64,000 nucleotides of DNA, from NCBI GenBank assembly GCA_015680685.1, contig MNCI01033500.1:196599-260598 (forward strand). Reading direction: 5' to 3'. Positions 33,657-45,700 of the stretch are shown piece after piece. The notes under the pieces are model-generated. The model searched no databases. It was not told where the DNA came from and worked only from the letters and a program-made list of their open reading frames with translations. The position numbers and the translations under genes were made by a program. Numbering within the stretch: the stretch's first letter is position 1; every line of letters begins with the position of its first letter. Source of the stretch: Gnetum montanum (lineage: Eukaryota; Streptophyta; Gnetopsida; Gnetales; Gnetaceae).

Positions 33657-35569
33657 ATGAAACCTCGTCCTTGAGTTCCTTATAAAATATTGGGAAGGTA
33701 TGGGATTATTGACTGAATGAGGACTGACAGCGATAGGGAATAGTAGACTCAAAGTGCCCGATGAATGGATCGACAAACATATTATAACATTAGTGTTCAC
33801 ACCTTTTGTGNGTGAATGGATCGACAAACATATTATAACATTAGTGTTCACACCTTTTGTGGTGAACACTATACATAGATGACATCCAGACCCTCATCTG
33901 ACAGCTTAAAGAGAGAGAAAAGAAAATGAGGCACGTTGCTATCGACATCACAATTGCACCTTCCATTGTTTATCCATAGCCACATGACCAAACTTGTTCT
34001 GGGTGTAAATGCTCTAGCTCCAGTCCATCCCGAGTGCTTCCTCCTATCCTAGTCCATTGTTCATGTAATCGCCATCTGCACACACAACATAGTCACGAAT
34101 GAGCAAAGATAGGTAAGCCATAATGTAGTTGATACCTTGCATTGATATAAAGCACATTGGCTGAGTTGTGGTTATGGCAAAAATTGGGTTAGAGGTTTAT
34201 CATTGATAACTACCCAAGGTGTAGGGGTGATACAAGTAGTAGAATGGAAAAATTTGTGACAGGGCCCCCATGACTAAGAGCGAACCTTTGGTAGCAATAG
34301 GGTGGAAAAGTATAGGGAACAAGAAAAATGGGAAAAATAAAAATGGCGATGCCAATAAAATGGATATCATGGATGGGGATGAAATGAGAACTTGCTAATT
34401 GCAAGAAATGTTTAAGGAGAACAATTTAACAATTGCACCATAAAGGAATGTAAGTGGGTCCTCCCCAAAGTAGGCTCATGCCTTTTATGCCCTGACAAAC
34501 CCTCAAACCAAAGAGTCCCTAGGCTCTAGGGATGACATATGGAAAAAATGGTTAAAGACTTACTCACAAGAATTTACCAAGGAAAAATAATGTATCGACT
34601 AAAATATAGACTAATCATAAAACCAGCAATGAGGTGAAAAATGGGAAGAAAGATGGAGAGTAGAAAATGGAATGGAATCCCAAGAGTAAGGTTGTGTAAA
34701 GTCCCTTGTGTATTTTATGGTTAAGGTGACTGAGTAGAACTCATTCCAAAGCCAGATTCAAACTAACCACATTTAGTGACCTTGCATCAATACACTTGAC
34801 CAATTCATCCTCTTGAAGCAACAAGAATGCTTCCCTAAAGAGTCACCATCATTCCAAGGAGAGAAATATAGAGAAGCAGGAAGTAAGAAAGGGCCTTAGT
34901 TAGAGGGAACCTCCAGGCATGGGTACCATGTCTTTCCAGTACCATAACCAGTGTGTGTAGCCCATATTTCTTTATTATGTCTAAGGGGTGTGCTTTGAAT
35001 TCTCACCAGTGTTTTTTTTCTTTGTGTGAGAACCACACCATGCAAAGACTTATTTTTATTCACTCAGCTTCTTGATATTTGATCAATGGTAGAATGGTGG
35101 AAAACCCATGAAAAGCATTCAAGTACCTAGGAGAATAGCTAGCACACATGCCTTGAATCCCCTTGAAGTCATACCCTTTTCAACCATTGAGTCCTTCCTC
35201 GGTTTGAAGAATACCAAGCCACCAATTCATTAATAAGTTTATTTAGAAAAATAGACAGTACAGTTCCAAAACCAAGGGAGATCACAGAGTTGAATGGATG
35301 AATGGGTGATGTGAACTCATTGCCTGTTTTATTAAAAGAACCATATCTTAATGTCAACATTGAAAATCAAAGGTAAAAACCAAACATTACCAATCAACAT
35401 TATTATAGTACAATCCATCATCATGAGCACTTATTATATGATGCATGAAAGTAAGTTAAACAAAGAAATAGTAAAAATATGAACGATGGTGTAAGATAAA
35501 AATAAGTAAATTTGAAAAATGTGCAAAAAAAAACCTTGTAAAACAAAAATACAAAAAGAGCTGAGGGCT
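33657..35569 (-). other. Element C spacer between integrase and 3' LTR
   Basis: About 1.9 kb with no sustained reading frame, conserved in position in elements A and B. Athila elements often carry an env-like frame here, but no such frame is evident. A single N at 33811 sits between two nearly identical copies of an about 50-bp segment (TGAATGGATCGACAAACATA...CACCTTTTGTG), which looks like an assembly join. Confidence 0.5.
33811..33811. other. Single N between duplicated flanks
   Basis: About 50 bp ending CACCTTTTGTG lies immediately left of the N and is repeated immediately right of it. Confidence 0.95.
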
Positions 35570-36870
35570 TGGAATGGTTAGCATTGGTGGCCCTCTCCCC
35601 CATGACTAAGTTGGAAGGAGGAGATCCAAAATAGTGTGCAAGGTTGTCCATCAATAGAGGTAACATTGGTACTGGCTATCCTAGGCTCATGGAAAGGTTT
35701 GGTTTGTTGAACATTGACCAATAGTTTCTTGTCCAAACTCTCAGGTTTGTAAATCATCATGGCCCCTGAAGGTAAAGTTGCATGGATAATATAAGGTCCT
35801 TTTCATAATGTTTGAAATTTGGTTCATTGTGGCACATGTGTGGGATTCCAGTAGAGAACCTTATCTCCTGGTTGATTTTTAAGTTTCCTAATCCTTACGT
35901 CATGACATTGTTTATTGAAGGCCTTGTGCAATTCGTTAGATGGCAGGGTGGCTAATTAGTTCTCATATAGCAAGTTAAGGTTCATTAACCATTCTTTTTG
36001 TGCTAGATCGAGGTCAAGGTTGAGATCACAAGCTATAGATAGTGTATGGAGTTCAGCCTAAATAGGAAGCGTTGGTAATTTTTTATACACTAACTCATAG
36101 AGAGAGTAGCCTATAGGGAGTTTCCATGTGGAGCGGTATGCCCAAAGAGCATCATTCAATTTGGTGCTCCAATCTCACCTATACATACTAATAGATCTTA
36201 TCAATATTTTCATAATCTCCCTATTGGTAACCTCGGCTTGACCATTTGCTTGAGGGTGGTATGGTGTAATTAGTTTGTGCTCAACCCCTAAGTGTTGCAT
36301 TAATTTTCAAAAAGTCACACCTGTGAAGTGTGTACCATTGTTTGAAATAAGTGCACATGGCACACCAAACCTGTTTATGACTTGTTGTTGAACAAATCGT
36401 GTATCTGTAGATGATGCACAATCTTTAACGGCGGCTACTTTTGCCCATTTTGTGAAGTAGTCAACGACAACAATGATGTAGGCTTTTCCATTGGACATTG
36501 GTGTAATAGGCCCCATAAAATCAATTCCCCATATGTTAAAGGGTTCTAAAGGTTGAATCCATTGTTGCAAATCCTCCATTCTAGCAATTATTCCCCCATC
36601 ACATTGACAACACTCATAAGATTGGACAAAATGATGGGCGTCCCAAAACAATGTACGCCAATAATATCCTGCAAGCAGGATTTTAATGGCTATTTGTCTT
36701 TTGGCATAATGACCCCCACAAGAACCCTCATGAGCATCTTGGAGAACTCATAATTGATCCACCTTAGGAACATACCATCGGACAAAGCCATCAAAACATA
36801 CTTTATAAAGTTACCCATTGATCTCCATAAAATACTTGGCTTAGTGAAGAAATTGTTGTTTCTTTTTAAT
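35570..36870 (-). pseudogene. Element C integrase
   Basis: The zinc-binding region is at about 36860-36690, including HEGSCGGHYAKR. The open block 36651-36307 reads CCQCDGG, then FNIWGIDFMGPITPMSNGKA and YIIVVVDYFTKWAKVAAVKD, ending in ALISNNGTHFTG. These are the Athila-type integrase core hallmarks, with the first catalytic Asp in GIDF and Asn replacing the second (SNN for SDN). The C-terminal part is at 35830-35578. Stops after 36307 inactivate it. Confidence 0.88.
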
Positions 36871-38320
36871 GTCTAACCCTTATGATGTTTGTTGTATAAG
36901 GAGATAGGTGAGAATACTACTATACCAGTTTGTCTCCGTGGTCAATTGATTAGTTACTACACTTGCAAAGAGGAGTTCATTAGGGAAATGATCAGAGAGT
37001 GGATATTCATCCTTTTTGTTGTCCAATTGCAACTAGGGTAAATGATCAGCAACTACGTTCTTGGTGCCTTTATGATCAATCATGGTAAGATTGAACTCTT
37101 GTAAGATTACGAGCCATCGTATGATGCGAGGGCTCACCATTGGTTTATTCATTAGGAACCTTATTACACTATGATCCATGTGCATGAATACCTTATAGCC
37201 CAAGACATATTACCTAAATTTTTCTAGTGCAAACACTACAAGCATTAATTCTTTCTCTATTGTAGTGTAGTTATGTTGTTCACCAGCAATACTCCTACTT
37301 GCATAGTGGATGTAATAAGGGCATTTTTGGCCATCTAACTATGTAAGTACGACTTCTAAAGCATAGTTGGATGCATCAATCATTATATGGAATGGCCTTG
37401 ACCAGTTAGGAGCTTGTAGAATGGGTGTTTCTATGAGCTTCTGTTTTAAAGTTTGGAAAGCTACTTTGCATTCCCTGGTCCATTTGAAAGGTACATCCTT
37501 TTTTATTAGTTCAACCAATGGTTTTGCAACCTTTGAAAAGTTCTTAATAAACCATCTATAGTAGCCAATGTGTCCAAGGAATGACTAGATGTCTTTTACA
37601 GTTTTAGGTTGACAAGTGATTCCTTGGATGATTTTAATCTTTTCAGGGTCTAACTCTATTCCTGTTTGCGAAATCTTATGCCCTAGTATGATGCCTTCTT
37701 GGACCATTAAATGGATTTTTTGCCAATTGAGCCTTAATTTGGCTTCTACACATCGCTTTAGTACTTGCTCTAACCAGTCCAAGGCTTGATCAAAGTTCAC
37801 TTTGTAAGTGGAGGAGTCGTCCATGAAGACTTCCACACCATTTCTTATCTGCTGCTGGAATATTCTTAGAACTAATCGTTGAAATGTTGTAGGGGCATTG
37901 CATAAGCCAAAAAACTTTTGTTTGTATGTAAATGTTCCCTAAGGATTGGTGAACGTAGTTTTGGCTTGGTCTTCTAAGGCTATTTGAATTTGGTTGTATC
38001 CACTATACCCATCTAGAAAACTATAGTAGTGATGCCTTGCAATGGTGTCTAAGACTTGGTCGATGAATGGAAATGGAAAGTGGTCCTTGAATGTTGCCAT
38101 ATTCAATAGCCTAAAATCTATATACACCCTCAATTTACCTCCCTTCTTAGGCACAATAACTAAGGAACTAACCCATTCACTATCAGCAATGGGGTATATG
38201 AACCTAGCTTTTAGAAGCTGTTCAATTTCTTATTTAACCACTTGCTTAAGCTTTGGGTTAAGTTGCCTCTGGGGTTGTCTTCGAGGCTTCATGAAGGGGT
38301 TGGTGTAAATTCTGTGTTGG
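36871..38320 (-). pseudogene. Element C reverse transcriptase and RNase H
   Basis: 38154-37939 reads CIDFRLLN-like text (written VYIDFRLLN), then DHFPFPFIDQVLDTIARHHY and SFLDGYSGYNQIQI. 37836-37585 continues with MEVFMDDSSTY, where FMDD is the catalytic aspartate pair, and with HLMVQEGIILGHKISQTGIE. Both are diagnostic Athila RT text. The RNase H follows at about 37500-37000 with HYASRSI and YTTIEKELMLVVFALEKF-type motifs. Frame breaks at about 37930-37840 and in the RNase H make it non-functional. Confidence 0.9.
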
Positions 38321-38679
38321 CATATCCTAGGATCTATTCCTATTAATTTAGGATATGAGCAAGCAAAGGATTTCGACCATTTATTTATTATCTTCAAGAA
38401 TCTCTCTTTTTTTTTGCGAAGTGAGCTTAGTGTTAATAATTACCAATTTTTCATTCTTTAGAAACATGTATTCCATACCGGTGGGTAATGGTTTTAACGC
38501 AAGGGGCTCCTACTTAAACTTATCAAGGATTTCCAACATCCCCCAGTTGATATTTTCAATGTCAAGACTTGGAAGTTGGCGATGGACTTACTCTAATGTG
38601 TCTATGCTATCGATGTAAGTGCAAGTCAAACCCTTAGTTGGTTCCATGCATATAGTTGAACTACTCTCTTGCTTAGTTG

Positions 38680-39440
38680 TCAACCATTAGGTGTCTTCTT
38701 GTCTTGTGGCTGCTGCATATAGGAATCTTTGTATATTAGTCACTTGTGCACACTGATTGCATGTAGGCAATGTTAAACATTGTACAAAACATAACTTATG
38801 CATGCAATTACACCTTGTGTCACTGTATGTGATGCATGAAAATTTTTTCTTCTCAATCTTCCCAAATGTATTTTTCTTTGATATTTCCATGGAAAGATCA
38901 TGGATTCCTAGGCATTCGTCAATTGTGCTTAGCCATGCTCTTCCCATTATGATTGGAAAATCTCCCTTACCATTGTTGACCTGAATCACAAGGAAATCGG
39001 CTAGATATGACCATCCATAAATAGTGGTAACAATGTCCTCAACTAGTCCTAATGGGATAGTGATGGACTAGTTGGCCAGCTTTAGACGAATGTTACTCTT
39101 TTTTAGCGGAGGTAAGTTCTAGGCCTTGTAAATTTCTTGAGAGATTAAGTTGACACTGGAACCTGAATCCAAAAGAGCTTTACATGGTTCATTCCCAAAG
39201 ATTTGTAGATATATAAGAGGACTCCCAGGATCGGAGAATTTCCTAGGAAGATGGCTAGCTTTTATCCAATCTGTAATGGCATGTGTCAACATCACCATAT
39301 GCGTTGGGAATGGTGTTTTGTCTAAAGGGAGTTCTAAAGTTTTGATTGGTAATGAGGTGTCTAAGGGGTTAGCCACTTGTGGTTTCAAGGACTTAGTCAG
39401 ATTGTTGGTTCTAAAGAAAGGTGTTTTCTTCATGTGATTG
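38680..39440 (-). pseudogene. Element C aspartic protease region
   Basis: 39433-39119 ends in CKALLDSGSSVNLISQEIYK, with an intact DSG active site of a retroviral-type aspartic protease. The next block, 38989-38687, has GDFPIIMGRAWLSTID (the distal I-I-x-G-R motif) and a Cys/His-containing tail. A stop between the blocks (about 39070) separates the halves. Confidence 0.85.
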
Positions 39441-39879
39441 TCATAACCAATAGCAGATTGAGAGTTAACAACCCTTGTAGCATTACGTTGCTATGGTTGG
39501 GTAGGGAGCTCACCCTGCATAGCTAAAGCAGGTGGTAATGGAGATATGGATGGAAGAGATCCAGCCAGATAAGAAGCATGATATGTTTGTGGAACATCAT
39601 CCCTAGGAGAAGGAGTCCTATAATACTCATAGGCTTGGTAGTTAGGTTGAGGAGTGACGTGACCAGTAGAGTCACGTGGAGATATTAGCTACTACACATA
39701 ATATCCATATGGGTCAGGCTAACGGTAAGGATACTATTGCCATGGTGGTGGCATTCCCCATGATTATGGGTGCTACCATTGTTGATATTGCTCTGTTGGT
39801 TGTGGTGGAGTTCCACTTGGATAATACGTTAAGGGTTGGTGGAATTGTTTTGGGTTACCTTGAGGATAAGGTAACCTTC

Positions 39880-41875
39880 GGGGTGTTTGCCTTCTATTTA
39901 ATCATGGATTGAGTGCATATATCCTAGACTCTTGCAAATGTGAGATGACATGGCAACATCCCTTAGGATAGTCATATTGGAATACCTCGCATCCACTATC
40001 ATTGTCTATACCCAAATCCACAACCTCTTTGATGATGGAAACTTTGCCCTTACCCTTGTTGCGTGCATATTCAGATTCTCTCTTTTTTCTCTTTCCTTGA
40101 TCACTACCTTTCTCTCTAGACTCCTCTACTATTTTGAGAATAGTTTGAAATCTATTATCTAGGGAGTCCACATTTGGTCTACCTTTGCCGATACTTCTAA
40201 TGCCAACTTTTGAATAGACAAAGTTTTCCTCTTCACCATCTCTTTGAGTGGTGACTCTTCTTCATCCTCACAAAATATTACTCCCTTCTTTTGGAGGGAA
40301 GGATCTCTATTATATTCCTCTACATTCTCTATCTTCCTTAGCTCACCTTCCTCTTTAGCAACTTTCTCCAATAATCTTTGTACTTGATGGGTCCTAAGCT
40401 CGGATAGTCTTCCTTGAGCATAAGTCCCAAGGGTTCTTTGGTTTCATGCCTAAGCCCATCTACAAGATGACGTAGTTGATCCCTTTGCAAATAACCATGG
40501 CTAGGACAATGATGTAACAGTGCATAATATTAGCCCATGGTAGCATCCAAGCATTCATGCCCTCCTTGTTTCCATCCTTGGATTTGCTTTTGCAGGTTGG
40601 ACACTCGAGTGTATGTTTGGTACTTATCGTTGAAAAATTCTAACATGGTACTCCACCTACGAATGGATTCCAATTCTAAGGACTGGTACCAACTCTCCAC
40701 TTATTTGAATAGTATCCTTGGGAACAACTTTAGTTTTTTCCATTCATTTTCTATGTTTTGTAAGGCACATGCATCATGAAATTCTTGTAGATGATTTTAA
40801 GGATCAGCATCGTATCCCCCTTCAAATTGTGGGATATTATTCATGTCTAATCTCTTGATCCTACTATCTTTTTGGTGCCTTTCTGGAACTCTAACAGCCT
40901 TAGTTACGTCTAGCATCCTTTGAGTAGTGAGTAGAGGTTCATCGTGATTGTCCTATTTGTGGTGTCTATGATGCCTATGTTGTTTCCTACTTTCCCTTCT
41001 TCTGTGTTGTGATTCTCTAGAATGCCCTCATCCCATTTCTTGACTATTTCATATGTGACCTCCCTTCCACTTACTATTATCCTCAAGGTCTTTTCCCTTA
41101 TGACTACATCCAGATCCTAAAGGAGAGGGTGAAGGAGATGATGAAGGTGAAGAAGAAGGAGGACCATCACCATGATGGTGCTTGCTACTTTCTCTTCGGT
41201 GGTCATGGCCTTGCTCGTGGTTATGATTAGAATGTCCATCTTTATCATGCATGTGTTTTCCTTTTTTAGACCCTTTGTGTTTGTTGGTATCAGAACCTAG
41301 GTTATGGATGGTTGAATGAAGGTTATGATACACAACCCCTTGACCAAAGTCAATAGGAGGAACATCGTTTTGTGGGAAACCTCTGAGGTAGGTCCACCAC
41401 CCTCATTTTCACTTATGACATGCGGGACATTCCGAGACAACTTCCCTTTCATGAATTCATGATGTCTCTCTTATTGTAGATCCCTTTGACATNATTTCAT
41501 GAATTCATGATGTCTCTCTTATTGTAGATCCCTTTGACATTGTGCCTCTATGGGTCAATACTCTATCGAGTCATGATCATGCACAACATACTCTACCTGT
41601 AAGTGCTACATACCAATTCATGTGAGATCACGAAAAAGCATGCCCGAGACTAAGCGATTGGGAGGTAACACTATGTTACCTTCTAAATCTCACCAACACA
41701 GTTGTTCATCTTGGTGGAGGATAAAGGTAAAGTTTGGTACATATTCATCAGGATGAACATATACCACATGGAACTGTTGGGGTACTGGAAGATCATCAGT
41801 ATGTGTACTACACCTCTGATTGTTTCCTATATCAGACCTAGGTGGTAAAAAACTCTCGTAAGAAGAAGGAGACAT
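39880..41875 (-). pseudogene. Element C gag
   Basis: The start ATG at 41875 gives MSPSSYESFLPPRSDIGNNQ and then HPDEYVPNFTFILHQDEQ, the N-terminus shared by the family. A His/Lys/Ser-rich linker lies at 41333-41049. The gag core (40900-40400) matches the other copies, and a Lys/Glu-rich tail lies at 40371-39902, ending GCEVFQYDYPKGCCH. Several stops break it. A single N at 41493 lies between two copies of an about 50-bp segment, probably an assembly artefact. Confidence 0.8.
41493..41493. other. Single N between duplicated flanks
   Basis: About 50 bp (TTTCATGAATTCATGATGTC...CCTTTGACAT) lies left of the N and is repeated right of it, within element C gag. Confidence 0.95.
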
Positions 41876-41995
41876 AATTGTCTATTTAGTGTTCCATACC
41901 CTTTGTTTCACTATTTTTAAGAGAACCAATCCTAAGGGTTCATTCCAATGATGTGAAATATTTCCTAAGTTCTAAATAGCTCACAAACAACAAAG

Positions 41996-42013
41996 TCCCT
42001 GACAATGGCGTCA
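41996..42013 (-). other. Primer binding site of element C (tRNA-Asp type)
   Basis: The minus strand reads TGACGCCATTGTCAGGGA one base inside the LTR end. It matches TGGCGCCGTTGCCGGGGA at 14 of 18 positions, and all four differences are G-to-A or C-to-T. Confidence 0.85.
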
Positions 42014-42014
42014 A

Positions 42015-42851
42015 TGATGAGCGGCGAGATATCCCTATGCTCAACCATATGAATACGAGCATCCATGCACGATCCGGTTGAATTCCAAGGACTAAGTGCT
42101 TATGCACCTTTTTGAAACAAGGACAGGTTAGTCAATCATTTTCTTCTCAAGCTTGCTTGTATGACACAATTTTATGGTTAAGTAAACTTGAGGTATATGA
42201 TTTTTATGGCTTTTATGTTTTTATGTCCTGGTGCTACAAAGGGAGGAGAGAGATAACTAAGTAACTAATTTAATTTAACTACCCAACTATGCTTTAACTA
42301 GTCCTAACACCAGCATCCATTCTTACTTGCTGTACACATCCTAAACCAATCCAACACTATTGGGATTACCAAATGCTAATCGTTACTGGGTTACCAAGCA
42401 TTACATGCATGCTCGAAGTGATTGTACTGAGTGTGCTTACTTAGGAGAGTTGTAGGGTGAGAGAGAGAACATTAATTAACTAAGGAAAGTAATAAGTAAC
42501 AGTAATTAACATTAATTAATCTATTCTGAATGCTGCAAGGTTTATCAAAAAGTTCATCTTTATTGCCATACACAAGATGTGCTTAGGTACACAGTGCTTG
42601 AATGAAGATCTGTTCACTTTATGACTCCTATTGTAGGCACACAGAAATAATTCTAACTCTAAGAGGAAGAAAAGACAAGAGTTTGGGTAAGGGTCTAACT
42701 AAAACTACTCCACACCAAGTGCACCCACCTCTTATTTATAGGTGACAAGGTAGGCCCTAATATCGAATGCTCGATATCACTTAGAAGGCCCCAATATTGT
42801 GTACCTGATATCGCGGATGTGATATTGTGGTCTCGATATCATGGCTCATCA
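42015..42851 (-). repeat. 5' LTR of element C
   Basis: 837 bp, TGATGAGCGG...GGCTCATCA in plus-strand order, paired with 32810-33641. It contains the same TATA box (about 42733-42745) and the same GATATC-type U3 array (42769-42842). Here several CGATATC units have become GATATTG or AATATTG. Confidence 0.92.
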
Positions 42852-44682
42852 ACTATCTTGGTGCCTTTGATCCATCTAGGATAGTTGATAGATTTTGTAA
42901 TCACATATTATGACCAATTGACACCATAGTTTTTAAATGTATTATTTAAATATCATACTCAAGTTAAATTTTATTATGTTCCTACTTTGAGCATTTATTG
43001 AATAATGTAGATTTGAATTTTTTAAATGTAATTGATAAAGTTAATGCATCATCATTTGAAATGATAATAATGTGTTTATTTTTAAGGGTTGGGCTTGAGC
43101 CTAGATGCAACCACTTAAAAAAATGTTAAGCTCCAACCTCTAAGTAATGACCTTGTTTTTCAATTGATAAAGTTACTATATATATATATATAAATATATA
43201 CTGCTTGTATTTTATGTGTTGAAATGTAGGACAATGTAAAAAATTATAGTGTTCATCTTTTAACATTATAGTTAGCATATCCATATTTTTAAAGGAATCT
43301 TAAATGATAAATCATAGATCATTAGAACTACATCAATGCATAGTCGTCAATGCATACATCTCAAGTCTACACAACAAAATAAGGTCTCTATCTTCACCTT
43401 GCTTTATAAGTCATGGTTAATTCATGGTATTTGACCATGGATCATGGTCCTAAAAAAAATAGAGAAAAATTAAAACTAAGTAAACCACGAGTTGAACATG
43501 AGTCATGATTTAAAGAAAAAATGTAATGGTCCTTACCATGAGTCATGGTAAGGTCGTGGCTTGTACCACAAGTTGGATTGTGGTTTTGCAAGAAAAGTGA
43601 TGAACAATAAGAATTTGAACTAGATGTAAGCATACACATCAACTCTAAGGTTACAAACAAGACTCAAGACAACATACATGGCCCCTAGACATGTTTCATG
43701 AAGCATCAATTATAAGAAAAACACCAAACACTTTTTGAATTTTTGAGATTTATGCAACATGCATCAAAAACTTGAACACATGCATAAACTCTTTTATCTA
43801 CCCTTAATTGACCTCTAATACATCAAGGAATTGTAATTAAACATGAGAAACACTCACATAAGCTACAATGGCTTGGAACAATCTCTTAGATTAATAGAAA
43901 AGAGATTTTGCATCAAATTATGAAGATGGACATGAAACCCTCTTTGAACCACAAACATGCATGAGAAAATTAAAGGGAAAATAACATTAAATAGATGTTT
44001 GGAAGTGAATCCCTGAATCCTTGATATAAATCTACTTCTTGTTGCTTGAATTCTTCTAAAGAAACATACCACTAACTTCAGATTCTTGAGAAAACATGAA
44101 ACATGTAAACATACATGAGAATGAAAGAAATTATGCAAATGGAGTATGTGAATGCTTGAGAGAAAAATCCATAGTTAGGGATTCACTCCTCAATATGGGA
44201 GAAACATGCTTGCAAGAATGCAAGAAAGAAAATAAAGAAATGAAGGTAAGGAAGCTTCATCCAAGTACATAAAACCTTGCACAAATACTCAAAATTGAAG
44301 GAAATAAAGAGCTTCTTCATTCACTTCAATCAACTTGGAAAGTTATAAAGAGAGAGGTTCACCATAATTTATACTTTTTTATGGAGGATTTTGCCCCTTT
44401 TAGCATGGACCTCTCATGAAGGCTTTTGGCCCCTTCTTTCCTTTTTTTTTTGAACATTAGCTCTCAACCTACCCTTTCATGATCCATTGCTCAAAACAAA
44501 TATTACTTATATCTCTTTATACATAATAGTAGATACTTCAATATGAAAATAGAGACTATCACTAAGTCCTACTCAGCATGAAAGAGGAAAATTGATGGTA
44601 GAGTTAAAGGGCATATATTCACAGTATTTCTAATAAGACATGTTGACAAAGGTAGCTTAAACTTTGTAAATGCATTAGTAAT
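42852..44682. other. Unassigned interval with palindromes and a microsatellite
   Basis: No gene is recognisable. An (AT)n run lies at about 43178-43200. Two strong palindromes occur. At 43433-43449, GACCATG and CATGGTC flank GAT. At 43531-43553, arms CCTTACCATGA and TCATGGTAAGG flank a single G and include the core TGAGTCA. Related CATGAGTCATG and CATGGT words recur between 43420 and 43570. Confidence 0.5.
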
Positions 44683-45568
44683 TGATGAAGTCCAAGTTAG
44701 TCAACTACATCGATGCATACCCATTGATGCAACCTAGTTGATACATCCCCTTTGATACATCATTGGATGTGTTGGTACATATGTGTTGATGCTAATCCTT
44801 CACAAACCTATAAATATGTGAGCATCCACCATGTATTCATCACCATTTGGTCAATCGTCTAGCCAAACTCGTGTAGGGTTCTTTCGTAATCTTAGCAAAT
44901 AGTTAATGAGTGCCCATAGATTGGATTTGAGTCAGTTGTACCACATATTATTTAAGTGGAATTATACCTAGATACATTCCATAAATAGCAATAAGATCAA
45001 GATTGATTCATATTCATTGGAGCACTTTGACTTAGAATAGATTTACTTTCAATGAAATTTACTTTCTATGTACTTAGTTAACATTTACATTTTCATGCAT
45101 ATTAATCAATTGGCAAAATGAGCATGGATAACTTTGAGTGTAAAAAAGTATTTGCTTGGTAATTCCAAAAGTGTTATTACTTGGTTCACCCAGTAACATA
45201 ACACTTGATAATTCTAGTAGTTGCTATGTGAGTTTAGGACATGTATAGCAAGTTGGGAACAGACATTCATTACCCTTAGGATAGCTTACAATTTATCTTT
45301 TTGTTATTACTAGCTTAATTAAATATTTAATTTTCATGTTTTTATATAGCTTTATCATAGCCGCACAACATCAGTAATCATATGTCTTACTTTGGACTAA
45401 ACCATACATGACAAAGCTACCACTAGTCTAAGTGAGAAGACAACAAACTATGATCAATACTTAATGATCTAGATACCATACTAATTTCATCCTTAGAGTT
45501 TGACTAGATTACACATAAATGCTTTTGATTGTTATGTTTGGGCATAAGGGACTACTTACTACTCATCA
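44683..45568 (+). repeat. 5' LTR of element D
   Basis: 886 bp from TGATGA (44683) to CTCATCA (45568). It carries CCTATAAATATGTGAGC near 44808 as TATA region and ends GGGACTACTTACTACTCATCA, like the other family LTRs. The left boundary is inferred from the shared terminal word. Confidence 0.7.
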
Positions 45569-45569
45569 T

Positions 45570-45587
45570 TGGCACTATTACTAGGGA
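45570..45587 (+). other. Primer binding site of element D (tRNA-Asp type)
   Basis: TGGCACTATTACTAGGGA, 12 of 18 matches to the tRNA-Asp PBS. All six differences are C-to-T or G-to-A. Confidence 0.8.
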
Positions 45588-45700
45588 TGGTGCTAGTGAT
45601 ATAGATTAGTTATATTATAAATGATTTTTGTAAAAGAATAAAAAATTTATCTTTTAGAAAATACTAATATTTTAAGCTACACACATTATCAACTAAAAAC

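Larger units (their letters stand above)
32810..42851 (-). mobile_element. Element C: Athila-like Ty3/gypsy retrotransposon, complete LTR to LTR
   Basis: A 10.0 kb element with both LTRs (32810-33641 and 42015-42851), a PPT, a tRNA-Asp-type PBS and, on the minus strand, gag, protease, RT, RNase H and integrase in order. The flanks ATTAT (32805-32809) and ACTAT (42852-42856) differ at one base, consistent with a 5-bp target duplication. The two LTRs are clearly alike but differ at many sites (roughly nine bases in ten agree by eye over the first 400 bp), so the insertion is old. All ORFs are broken. It is the best reference for reading elements A, B, D and E. Confidence 0.92.

Noticed and set aside
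43863-44138. Minus-strand frame of 91 codons
   Set aside because: No motif, low complexity, and no neighbouring coding evidence.
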